A DNA stretch of 64,000 bases from Sphingobacterium sp. FBM7-1 (GTDB lineage Bacteria > Bacteroidota > Bacteroidia > Sphingobacteriales > Sphingobacteriaceae): positions 62,001-126,000 of the forward strand of contig NZ_JAJEWJ010000010.1 in assembly GCF_020687765.1 (NCBI RefSeq), given 5' to 3'. Under the pieces are notes generated by a model, which was not told the DNA's origin, did not search any database, and worked only from the letters and a program-made list of their open reading frames with translations. The translations under genes were made by a program, and so were the position numbers. Of the stretch, positions 16,960 to 25,372 are shown piece after piece (the stretch's first letter is position 1; each line of letters opens with the position of its first letter).

Positions 16960-17523
16960 ATGGCAAAACTCGCGAATTATAATAAGAAACGAGATTTTAA
17001 GGAGACAGGGGAACCGAAGGGTAGCATACCCAAAAGTGGGCTTAAACATAAGATCGACAAAACAAAGAAGTTACGCTTTGTGGTTCAGCGGCACCACGCT
17101 TCCCGGCTACATTACGACTTCCGACTAGAATTGGACGGAGTTTTGAAAAGCTGGGCGGTTCCCAAAGGGCCTTCCTTATACCCTAAAGATAAGCGGTTGG
17201 CCATGCTTGTGGAAGATCATCCAGTCGATTATGCGACTTTTGAGGGTGTAATTCCCAAAGGTAATTATGGTGCGGGCGTTGTACATATTTTCGATTCGGG
17301 GTATTATGATTTCATAGAAGCTAGCGATGCAAAGGAATTTCTAAGACGCTTTAAGAGTGGGACACTTAAATTTAAGTTGCGTGGACATATCCTTAAGGGC
17401 GAATTCGCACTTGTTCGTATGAAAGGGCAAGATGATAACGCTTGGTTACTTATAAAACATAAAGACCGATATGCTTCCGACGGCCCTTATAACAGCGAAC
17501 CTCTCTGCCTGTATTTTCATTAA
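16960..17523 (+). CDS. LigD-type 3'-phosphoesterase domain protein, probably truncated
   Basis: A 187-residue protein that is all DNA-ligase-D phosphoesterase domain: [20 protein letters not shown] (39-58), [28 protein letters not shown] and [12 protein letters not shown]. The domain trims 3'-phosphates and ribonucleotides at ends during NHEJ. In Bacteroidota LigD it is usually followed by ligase and polymerase domains. Here homology stops near residue 173 (base 17478), and the last 14 residues are antisense to the end of a truncated ku gene on the other strand. A stand-alone phosphoesterase is the alternative reading, but the coincident break in ku favours a deletion. Confidence 0.75.
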   Translation: MAKLANYNKKRDFKETGEPKGSIPKSGLKHKIDKTKKLRFVVQRHHASRLHYDFRLELDGVLKSWAVPKGPSLYPKDKRLAMLVEDHPVDYATFEGVIPKGNYGAGVVHIFDSGYYDFIEASDAKEFLRRFKSGTLKFKLRGHILKGEFALVRMKGQDDNAWLLIKHKDRYASDGPYNSEPLCLYFH

Positions 17524-17662
17524 TGCGTTTATACCTGATGTTAGCTTTGTCTTTTCTATCTAGCATATCCAGGTCTAACGTGCTGCTTTGTACAGCACTG
17601 TAAATTTTAATAGGGATATTGACTAATCCGAATCCTATTGCTCCAGTCCAAATAGCTCTCAT
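17450..17662 (-). pseudogene. Ku DNA-end-binding protein, N-terminal fragment
   Basis: The 70-codon frame begins with a good Ku N-terminus: [20 protein letters not shown], then [13 protein letters not shown] and [10 protein letters not shown]. Homology ends at about residue 55 (base 17498). The remaining 15 codons are the complement of ligD sequence and do not resemble Ku. Full bacterial Ku is about 260-290 residues, so the core ring is missing and the product cannot encircle DNA. The break coincides with the end of ligD homology (about 17479-17497), which indicates one deletion that joined the 5' parts of two converging genes. Confidence 0.8.
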
Positions 17663-17697
17663 ATTGTTTACCTTGTTTCTATTAGAGTAAACAATAT
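17661..17697. promoter_or_regulatory. Perfect 11-bp inverted repeat at the ku start
   Basis: ATATTGTTTAC-N15-GTAAACAATAT, with the left arm overlapping the ku start codon. It is a candidate operator for the ku remnant or for the nearby MFS gene end; binding is not shown. Confidence 0.4.
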
Positions 17698-17736
17698 TTA
17701 TCTAAAAAAGTTCAGCTTTTTCTGATAGTCACCGTG

Positions 17737-18906
17737 TTAAACCTTCGGTGCGCGCCAAGTCCAAAATAGCCCCCAAATGAAGGCACCGAGCCCGACGACA
17801 AAACTTTGCAGCAGTGTTCCACCATGTTCGATCCATTGCTTAGCGAGCCAAGGACCGATCAGTTGCGAGCCAGCATAAAGAGCGATGAGTGCAGCCGACA
17901 ATCGAGGGCCTTGGTGCGGTTGCAAGCGTCTGGCCAACCGCTGGGTGCACATGACTGATCCTAAGAAACTTCCGCCGATTAAGACGGCACAAGTTAGCAC
18001 GCCAACCGTAGACGGAAATAGTAATATCGCCGTTACGCCAAGGGCTTGGAAAATATAGGTATAGATTAAACTGATCCGGTCGCCAAATCGATGGCCAATT
18101 CCATTCCAGAGCGGAATAAAAAGAAGGGAAGAAACCGACGTAATTACCCAAACATTTTTAACAAAGGGACTATCGGCGGGCATCGTTTCGTGCGCCAGCG
18201 TAGGTAGAAAAGTCATGGGGAGTATATAACCTAAACCTGCGCCGATATAGGATAAAAATAGAGGAGTACTACGTCGATCAAATAGTTGGGTCGGTGTACC
18301 TTGTTTAGGGCCTTTGTAAGTGACCGGTTGGACTTGCAGTTGGTAGAAACGTGTCGCACTGTAAAATGCTAAAGAAGCAGCGGCTATTGCTACTGGAATC
18401 CATCGGTATTCACCAGAAAAATAGAGGGATGTACTATCTACTAATAGGCCTCCTACTAACAAGCCTCCACCGACGCCGAAATAAACCAAGCCGCTGAGGT
18501 GTGCTTTGTTTTGTGAGATTAGCCACTCTAAAAGTAGGGAAGGTGCTAAAACGAAGACAATGCCATTTGTGATACCATTGAATAGACGTAAGACGAGGAG
18601 TAGTTCAAACTGTGGCGTAAAACATTGCACAACGGTAATGAACGCATTTCCCAAAAGACCAGTGAGTAAAAATTTTTTTATTACCTCGGGGCCGGAGTAA
18701 CGCACGGCGATGAGTGCGCCGATTAAATAGCCGATATAGTTGACGGTAGCTAAATCAGCGCCCTGTGTAATTGTCAACATATGATCTTCGATGAAATAGG
18801 GCAGTAAAGGCGTAAATGAAAAACGTCCTAAGGCGTGGACGACCGCAAGAGCAGCACTTCCTGCCATCAAATAACGAAAGATTTTTCTTTTATTTACCGA
18901 ATCCAT
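17737..18906 (-). CDS. YbfB/YjiJ-family MFS transporter
   Basis: A 389-residue protein with about 12 hydrophobic segments in the major-facilitator pattern. The N-terminal LAVVHALGRFSFTPLLPYFI is the family signature, with GYLIGALIAVRYSG and LRLFNGITNGIVFVLAP following. It is an inner-membrane secondary transporter of unknown substrate. It is divergent from the GH3-like gene, and the 180-base gap contains a tandem 30-bp repeat that may be the shared control site. Confidence 0.85.
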   Translation of the reverse strand: MDSVNKRKIFRYLMAGSAALAVVHALGRFSFTPLLPYFIEDHMLTITQGADLATVNYIGYLIGALIAVRYSGPEVIKKFLLTGLLGNAFITVVQCFTPQFELLLVLRLFNGITNGIVFVLAPSLLLEWLISQNKAHLSGLVYFGVGGGLLVGGLLVDSTSLYFSGEYRWIPVAIAAASLAFYSATRFYQLQVQPVTYKGPKQGTPTQLFDRRSTPLFLSYIGAGLGYILPMTFLPTLAHETMPADSPFVKNVWVITSVSSLLFIPLWNGIGHRFGDRISLIYTYIFQALGVTAILLFPSTVGVLTCAVLIGGSFLGSVMCTQRLARRLQPHQGPRLSAALIALYAGSQLIGPWLAKQWIEHGGTLLQSFVVGLGAFIWGLFWTWRAPKV

Positions 18907-18955
18907 GTTTTAATAAATAACGTTTTTATTGCGTATACTTATTTTAATGTTACAA

Positions 18956-19015
18956 TATAACAAATAGCTAAAAGTAACTCAACTTTATAACAAATAACCA
19001 AAAGTAACTCAACTT
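18956..19015. repeat. Two tandem 30-bp repeats between divergent genes
   Basis: Units at 18956-18985 and 18986-19015 differ at two positions. Each contains the dyad AAAGT-AACTCA-ACTTT, so two dyads sit exactly 30 bases apart, about three helical turns. Their position between the divergent MFS and GH3 genes suggests an operator for a dimeric repressor (inference). Confidence 0.65.
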
Positions 19016-19086
19016 TCGAACCATTTGCAAAACTTTTTTCAGTTGGAACTATTCTCTAATTACAGGAAGTTGTTTTAATAAGAACT

Positions 19087-20610
19087 ATGGCGATTATTGG
19101 AGAAATTATCAAACGTGTAATAGATGTAAATGGCTTAATTAATCAGGATGCCAGTCCCTGGGAGGCCCAGAAACAGGTGCTGTTAGGTTTATTAGACACT
19201 GCGAAAAACACGGCATTCGGAAGGAGGTACCATTTTGCGGAGATTCTTGCGGCCTCGGAGACCGTCAGAGAATTTCAACGTATTGTACCGAAGTTCGACT
19301 ACGATAAGCTTCATGCAGAATGGTGGCATTATCTTCATGAAGGACATCAAAATATAACCTGGCCGGGTGGACAGCGCTATTTCGCTAAAAGCAGTGGCAC
19401 GACAGGCAATAGCAAGGCTATACCGGTTACAGGTGATATGTTAAGCACTATCAAAAAGGCAGGTATACAGCAAATACTAAGCCTGAAGAACTTTGACCTT
19501 CCGGCCGACTTTTTTGGGAAGGACATTATGATGCTCGGTAGTAGCACAAAGTTGATTGATAACAATGGATTTTTGGAAGGAGAAATAAGTGGTATATCGG
19601 CAGCTAATTTACCTTTATGGTTCCGTAAATTTTATAAGCCAGGAAGGGAAATCGCGGCCACTCAAGATTGGGACGAACGCGTTCAAAAAATAACGAGGTC
19701 AGCAAAAAAATGGGATATAGGGAGTATGACTGGTATTCCGTCCTGGTCGGAAATTTTGCTGAAGGAAATTGTCCGCCATAATAAGGTGGATACAATACAT
19801 GATATCTGGCCGAATTTGCAGGTATACAGTACGGGGGGAGTAGCCTTTGGTCCATATCGTAAAAGCTTTGAAAGTTTATTCGCAAAGCCCATGACTTATA
19901 TAGATACTTATCTGGCATCAGAAGGATATCTCGCGACGCAGAAGCGACCGGATACGAATGCGATGGCACTTATTACAAATAACGGCGTATTCTTTGAGTT
20001 TGTTCCTTTTAAACCAGAAAATATGGATGACCGCGGACGTGTAAAGCAACATGCGCGGGCGTTGACCATTGAAGATGCAGAGGAAAATGTGGAGTACGTT
20101 CTGTTAGTTTCCACGGTAGCAGGGGCTTGGCGTTACATGATAGGAGACACGGTCATTATTACCGATAAAGAAAGGGCGGAAATTATTATTAGTGGACGAA
20201 CGAAGCATTTTCTTAATGTAGTTGGCGAGCAGTTATCAGTGCACCAGATGAATCAGGCGATCGAAAAATTGCAGGTGCAGTTTGGTCTGGATATTCAGGA
20301 ATTTACGGTTGCTTCCATGCGTCGAAATGAACACTATATCAATAAATGGTACCTAGGAGTTGGTCATGCACAAGACGACGGGTCGGCGGAAATTACGCAA
20401 GTCCTTGACAGGGCCTTGCAGGAAAGTAGTAAGGGGTATACGGTCGCAAGGCGTCAGACACTGGACGACGTCGAAGTGGAGATCATACCCGTTACACATT
20501 TTTATAAATGGAGTGAACATCATAACCAGCTCGGTGGGCAAGCAAAAATACCTCGGGTTATGAATGCGGACGATTTTGAAGCTTTTGAAACTTTTATCAC
20601 TAAATTATGA
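19087..20610 (+). CDS. GH3-family acyl-adenylate/amido-synthetase-like protein
   Basis: A 507-residue protein of the GH3 (auxin-responsive promoter) family, adenylate-forming enzymes that in plants join amino acids to hormones. The ATP-binding block AKSSGTTGNSKAIPVT is at about 100-115. Other family blocks are YLASEGYLATQKRP, MIGDTVIITDKERAEIIISGRTKHFLNVVGEQLS, and NQLGGQAKIPRVMN at the C-terminus. The length is typical of bacterial members, whose substrates are unknown. The promoter region contains the two tandem dyads shared with the divergent MFS gene. Confidence 0.88.
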   Translation: MAIIGEIIKRVIDVNGLINQDASPWEAQKQVLLGLLDTAKNTAFGRRYHFAEILAASETVREFQRIVPKFDYDKLHAEWWHYLHEGHQNITWPGGQRYFAKSSGTTGNSKAIPVTGDMLSTIKKAGIQQILSLKNFDLPADFFGKDIMMLGSSTKLIDNNGFLEGEISGISAANLPLWFRKFYKPGREIAATQDWDERVQKITRSAKKWDIGSMTGIPSWSEILLKEIVRHNKVDTIHDIWPNLQVYSTGGVAFGPYRKSFESLFAKPMTYIDTYLASEGYLATQKRPDTNAMALITNNGVFFEFVPFKPENMDDRGRVKQHARALTIEDAEENVEYVLLVSTVAGAWRYMIGDTVIITDKERAEIIISGRTKHFLNVVGEQLSVHQMNQAIEKLQVQFGLDIQEFTVASMRRNEHYINKWYLGVGHAQDDGSAEITQVLDRALQESSKGYTVARRQTLDDVEVEIIPVTHFYKWSEHHNQLGGQAKIPRVMNADDFEAFETFITKL

Positions 20611-20649
20611 TGTCGGCACGTATTAGTTGTTGTCGTTCTGGGTGATAAG

Positions 20650-21300
20650 CTATTTTAACAAGAAGTCCTTTGCTAAGAGCTTTTCTCTTTCAAGGGGTGT
20701 CTCCTGTTCTAATCGTGCAACGATTTCGATAATGTCATCGGGGGAAAGGTACAAGCGTGCTATTTTATCTTTATAACGCGCGGAAAGATAGCTGTGTTGT
20801 AGAATGAATTCTTTTGTTGACAAGATAAAAGGAGCCATACCTCGATGGACAGCAAATGTATCTGCTGCTCTTTCTGCTTTCCGTATAAATCGTTTTGACA
20901 ACCAATAAAGTAATCCAAAAGACGCAATTCCCCATGTTGTTCTTCGCTCATAGTCCATTATATGTCCTAGTTCGTGCCCAACCCATCCGATTAACACTTC
21001 TGTCGGAAGGTGATGAATAGGTTCAATATGTTGAGTAAGTTTGAATACGGGGTTAATTAAAATAGTATATCGTCGTTTTTCACGCCTCTGAAAAAGAGTA
21101 CGGAGAACAGGTCGGGCGGCCATAACCGACTTTTTTAGCTTTTGGCTGAAACGGAATCGAATGCGTGTGTGTAATAGTTCGGGGTAGTGAGACAGGGCCT
21201 GGAGAACTATCTGTTCTAAGATTTTAGGAATTTCCTTATTTTGAGAAAATCTTATTGCGTATTCTGGTGTGTTATTTTCTTTATCCCGTTTGATATCCAT
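20650..21300 (-). CDS. Predicted zinc metallopeptidase (HExxH)
   Basis: A 216-residue protein with the zinc motif HELGH at 109-113 and a possible third ligand in KAERAADTFA (Glu143), as in gluzincins of the M48 type. A hydrophobic stretch (TTWGIASFGLLYWLSKRF) between them may touch the membrane. No signal peptide was seen. It starts 27 bases after the sigma-54 stop on the minus strand, so it is probably translated from the rpoN transcript. The substrate is unknown. Confidence 0.7.
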   Translation of the reverse strand: MDIKRDKENNTPEYAIRFSQNKEIPKILEQIVLQALSHYPELLHTRIRFRFSQKLKKSVMAARPVLRTLFQRREKRRYTILINPVFKLTQHIEPIHHLPTEVLIGWVGHELGHIMDYERRTTWGIASFGLLYWLSKRFIRKAERAADTFAVHRGMAPFILSTKEFILQHSYLSARYKDKIARLYLSPDDIIEIVARLEQETPLEREKLLAKDFLLK

Positions 21301-21326
21301 AAGTTTTTTGACGTACGAACATGAGT

Positions 21327-22790
21327 TTAAAGCTCTTTTCTTAATCTAGCGACGGGAATATTCATGGCCTCCCGATATTTCGCAACAGTACGGCGTGCGA
21401 TGGTGTATCCTTTTTCCTTTAAGATCTCTGTCAGTTTTTCATCCGCCAACGGCTTACGTTTATTTTCATTGGCAATACATTCCTCCAATATTTTCTTAAC
21501 TTCTTTATTGGAAACCTCTTCGCCTGAGTCGGTTTGTATGGCTTCTGAAAAGAACGATTTTAACAGGAAAGTTCCGAATTCTGTCTGGACATATTTCGAG
21601 TTAGCAACGCGAGATACCGTCGAGATATCCATCTCAATCTTGTCTGCGATATCCTTCAATATCATTGGTTTGAGTAGACGCTCATCGCCGGTTAAAAAAT
21701 AATCGTACTGATATTCCATAATAGCGTTCATGGTTTTCAGTAAGGTTTGTTGCCTTTGTTTGATAGCATCGATGAACCATTTAGCGGAATCCAATTTTTG
21801 TTTAACAAACTGGACTGCCTCTTTCATTTTTTTATCGTTTTTTTCCGCTTTTTCATAGTGAGCAAACATTTCTTGATAAGAACGGGATACGCGTAGCTCT
21901 GGTGCATTTCTTCCGTTCAGCGTAAGATGTAGCACGCCATCATTATTGTTGATATGAAAGTCAGGAATAATATGAAGTTGCTTCCCTGCGGAAGCGCCCG
22001 AATCACCCGGTTTAGGGTTCAATTTCAAAATTTCATTGATAATATCCTTGAGTTCTTCTGAAGTGACGCCAAGCTGTTTTTCTATCTTGTCATAATGTTT
22101 TTTCGTAAACTCATCGAGAAAGTGTTCCACTACTTTGATAGCTTGGTTGATGATAGAGTTGTTTTGATCTTTCTTGCGTAACTGTATAAGTAAGCATTCC
22201 TGTAGATCACGTGCTCCTATGCCTGCGGGCTCAAAGTCTTGGATTACCTTCAAAATAGCGAGCACTTCATTTTCTTCAACAATTACATTTTGCGAAAATG
22301 CGAGATCATCAATTAAAGAGAGAATCGGACGCCGTAAATAACCATCATCATCTAGACTGCCGATAATTTGTTGTCCGACGAGATAATCTTTGTCTGACAA
22401 GGCTAGCAAATCTAACTGATTTTGTAAGGATTCAAAAAAAGAATCCTGGACGGCGATCGGAATTTCTTTCCTATCGTCGTCATCATCACCGCCATAATTG
22501 GGAGAGTAATCGTTGTAATTGTCTTCTTGTATATATTCGTCTACACTAAACTCTTCTTCAAAATCGTTGTCGGGAGTGTCGAAATCGTCATCGGGATCAC
22601 GATCCGGATATTCCTCTACCGGATCATTCATATTCGTTAAACTCCCGTCCTCTAAAGCGGGGTTCTCCTCGAGTTCTTCTTTAATACGAGCATCTAGGGA
22701 AACAGTGGGTACTTGCAACAATTTTATAAATTGGATTTGTTGCGGAGAGAGTTTCTGTAATAATTTTTGTTGTAAAGTCTGTTTTAACAT
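21327..22790 (-). CDS. rpoN: RNA polymerase sigma-54 factor
   Basis: A 487-residue sigma-54. Region I is Gln/Leu-rich (MLKQTLQQKLLQKLSPQQIQ at the N-terminus), region II is strongly acidic (about 50-105), then the core-binding domain with FEPAGIGARDLQECLLIQL, a helix-turn-helix (DISTVSRVANSKYVQT) and the RpoN box ARRTVAKYR at 465-473. It directs polymerase to -24/-12 promoters and needs an AAA+ activator, none of which is encoded in the window. The metallopeptidase gene follows 26 bases downstream. Confidence 0.97.
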   Translation of the reverse strand: MLKQTLQQKLLQKLSPQQIQFIKLLQVPTVSLDARIKEELEENPALEDGSLTNMNDPVEEYPDRDPDDDFDTPDNDFEEEFSVDEYIQEDNYNDYSPNYGGDDDDDRKEIPIAVQDSFFESLQNQLDLLALSDKDYLVGQQIIGSLDDDGYLRRPILSLIDDLAFSQNVIVEENEVLAILKVIQDFEPAGIGARDLQECLLIQLRKKDQNNSIINQAIKVVEHFLDEFTKKHYDKIEKQLGVTSEELKDIINEILKLNPKPGDSGASAGKQLHIIPDFHINNNDGVLHLTLNGRNAPELRVSRSYQEMFAHYEKAEKNDKKMKEAVQFVKQKLDSAKWFIDAIKQRQQTLLKTMNAIMEYQYDYFLTGDERLLKPMILKDIADKIEMDISTVSRVANSKYVQTEFGTFLLKSFFSEAIQTDSGEEVSNKEVKKILEECIANENKRKPLADEKLTEILKEKGYTIARRTVAKYREAMNIPVARLRKEL

Positions 22791-23015
22791 GCTCTTGCTG
22801 ATTATGCAGTGTAAAAATACTTAATTAAATCAGAAAACTAAAGTGCAGCGTGTCGGATAACAAGAGATTAGGTATAATTATTGAGGGGGCGATGGTTGGG
22901 AAGTGTAAAACAAGCGTAAACCAAAGAATGTTAAAATACGTTAATTTCAAAAACGGGAAACCGTTTTTTCTCCTCGCATGTCTGTTTTTAAAAAAACAAT
23001 TTCCATATTTACCAG

Positions 23016-25346
23016 ATGTTTAAAAGGGTTAAAAACAAAGTGATCCGTTTGCTTTTGATAGCGGTTTATAGCCTTATTATATTAGTATGTGCTGTACAGT
23101 TAAACTTCTTATGGCTATTTGGGTATTCCCCGACTAAAAATGATATTCTTTTGCCTACCCTTCATATTTCCTCCGAATTATATACAGCTGACTCCGTATT
23201 GATAGGGCGATATTTTGAAGAAGATAGAGATCCCGTGAGTTTTGATAGTATTTCGGTAAACCTCTTAAATGCACTGGTGGCGACCGAAGATGTTCGTTTT
23301 TATCGACATAAGGGTGTGGATTTTATAGGGTTATTTTCAAGTTTAGTCTCCACATTGCGAGGAGACAAAAGAGGGGGGAGTACGATAACCCAACAGTTAG
23401 CCAAGAATTTATACCGTACTCGATATAATCAGTCGCAAGGTGCCCTGGGGTATATCCCGGGTGTTCGTATGGGTATTACCAAATTCAAGGAATGGATGAC
23501 GGCCTATAAACTGGAAAGTAAATACGAAAAGAATGAAATCATCACCATGTACTTGAACACCGTCTCATTTAGCAATAATGCCTACGGTATTAAATCAGCT
23601 TCGTTGCGTTATTTCAATAAACAGCCTAGTGAGTTGTCGGCTCCCGAATCTGCGGTGCTTATAGGGATGCTAAAAGGGACGACTCTCTATAATCCTATCC
23701 GTAACCCGGATAAATCAAAAGCGCGTAGAAATATTGTGCTGAGCCAAATGCAAAAGGAGGGATATATTAACAACGAACAATATATAGCTTACTCAAAGGA
23801 ACCACTAATTCTAAATGTAAATAGTTCAGAACGTGAAGGAACGAATGATTCTTATTTACGGGCTGCGGTTCAGAAGTGGCTGGAAAAATGGAGTGAAGAA
23901 AATGATGTAGATATCTATACCGCGGGACTGAAAATATATACGACCATTGATTCCCGTATGCAAAAATTGGCGGAAGAAACGGTTGCGGAACAGATGGATA
24001 GGCTGCAAGATCGTCTAGATAATACATGGCGTGGTGAAGAACCATGGCGAGATAAAAGCGGTGTTGTAATTCCTGGCTTTTTAGAGGATAAAGCTCGAAA
24101 ATTGCCAGTCTTTATGGCATTGATGGAGAAGTTTAATGGTGAAGAGGAAAGGGTATTTGAGCAGCTGCGTCAACCTAAGAAAATGAAGGTGTTCACGTGG
24201 GAAGGGGATAAGGAAGTTGAAATGTCAACGATGGATTCTCTGAAACATTATGTGAGTATGTTGAATACCGGGATGATGGCAATGAATCCATACAATGGAG
24301 AAATTAAAGTGTGGGTAGGGGGGATTAACCATCGTTATTATAAATTCGATCATGTGAATCAGGCTAAAAGACAGGCTGGCTCCACTTTCAAGCCTTTTGT
24401 CTACTTAACTGCATTAGAAGCAGGAATGGAGCCTTGTGATACCTATGAAGATAAGCCTGTACGACTGGATTTTGTGAATGATGAGGGAGAAAAAGAGATT
24501 TGGGAACCTAAAAATGCTGATTGGACTTTTTCTCACCGTGATATGTCGCTTCGCTGGGCAATGGCCCGTTCTTTAAATACAATCACCGCGCAGATTACGA
24601 TGGATGTGGGTTGGGATAAAATCGTAGAAACCGCTCATCGAGTAGGTATCAATAGTCATTTGGCGTCTGTGCCTTCTGTGGGATTAGGTTCTAACGATGT
24701 ATCTGTATTCGAGATGGTAAATGCCTATGCAACTTTTATGAACGAAGGAAAACGCGTAGAGCCGATTTTGGTGTCGGAGATTTACGATAATAATGGGGAG
24801 TTGATTGCTTCTTTCAAGACGACAGAGAAGCAGGTAGTAGATCCAGAAAATGCTTGGTTAATGACATATATGTTACGCGGAACGATAGAAGAACCTGGGG
24901 GAACTTCACAAGCGTTATGGGAATGGGATCTTTTTGGGGATGAAAATCAAATCGGCGGCAAGACAGGTACTTCATCAGATTATGTGGACGGATGGTATAT
25001 GGGGGTTGCAAAAGATTTAGTTTCAGGGGTTTGGGTAGGTTGTGATGAACAAAGCATTCGTTTTAAAAATTCGCAAACAGGCGAAGGTTCTAAAACAGCA
25101 CTACCGATATATGCGGCATTTATGGAAAAGCTCTATAGGCACCCGGAATTAGGAGTGACTAAAGGTAAATTTCCCGATTCAAAAGTGGAGATTTTAAAAA
25201 AATATAATTGTCCGAGTCCGAGGATCCGGACTGTTTCACCACCAGACAGTGTAAACACTGAACTAGATAGGGAGGAGCGTGGTTTGCAAATTTTATTAAC
25301 CTTACCTGAAGTAGGAGATACGGCAGGAAACGAAATAGAAAGATAA
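23016..25346 (+). CDS. Class A penicillin-binding protein (PBP1A type)
   Basis: A 776-residue bifunctional peptidoglycan synthase. A single membrane anchor (about 10-33) precedes the glycosyltransferase domain with catalytic Glu91 (ALVATEDVRFYRH) and RGGSTITQQLAKNLY. The transpeptidase domain has SxxK at Ser456-Lys459 (GSTFKPF), SLN at 519-521 and KTG at 649-651. It polymerises and cross-links glycan strands in the periplasm. The next gene starts 26 bases after the stop, suggesting co-transcription. Confidence 0.95.
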   Translation: MFKRVKNKVIRLLLIAVYSLIILVCAVQLNFLWLFGYSPTKNDILLPTLHISSELYTADSVLIGRYFEEDRDPVSFDSISVNLLNALVATEDVRFYRHKGVDFIGLFSSLVSTLRGDKRGGSTITQQLAKNLYRTRYNQSQGALGYIPGVRMGITKFKEWMTAYKLESKYEKNEIITMYLNTVSFSNNAYGIKSASLRYFNKQPSELSAPESAVLIGMLKGTTLYNPIRNPDKSKARRNIVLSQMQKEGYINNEQYIAYSKEPLILNVNSSEREGTNDSYLRAAVQKWLEKWSEENDVDIYTAGLKIYTTIDSRMQKLAEETVAEQMDRLQDRLDNTWRGEEPWRDKSGVVIPGFLEDKARKLPVFMALMEKFNGEEERVFEQLRQPKKMKVFTWEGDKEVEMSTMDSLKHYVSMLNTGMMAMNPYNGEIKVWVGGINHRYYKFDHVNQAKRQAGSTFKPFVYLTALEAGMEPCDTYEDKPVRLDFVNDEGEKEIWEPKNADWTFSHRDMSLRWAMARSLNTITAQITMDVGWDKIVETAHRVGINSHLASVPSVGLGSNDVSVFEMVNAYATFMNEGKRVEPILVSEIYDNNGELIASFKTTEKQVVDPENAWLMTYMLRGTIEEPGGTSQALWEWDLFGDENQIGGKTGTSSDYVDGWYMGVAKDLVSGVWVGCDEQSIRFKNSQTGEGSKTALPIYAAFMEKLYRHPELGVTKGKFPDSKVEILKKYNCPSPRIRTVSPPDSVNTELDREERGLQILLTLPEVGDTAGNEIER

Positions 25347-25372
25347 TTTGTATTTTTGGGAAAGACTAATCT

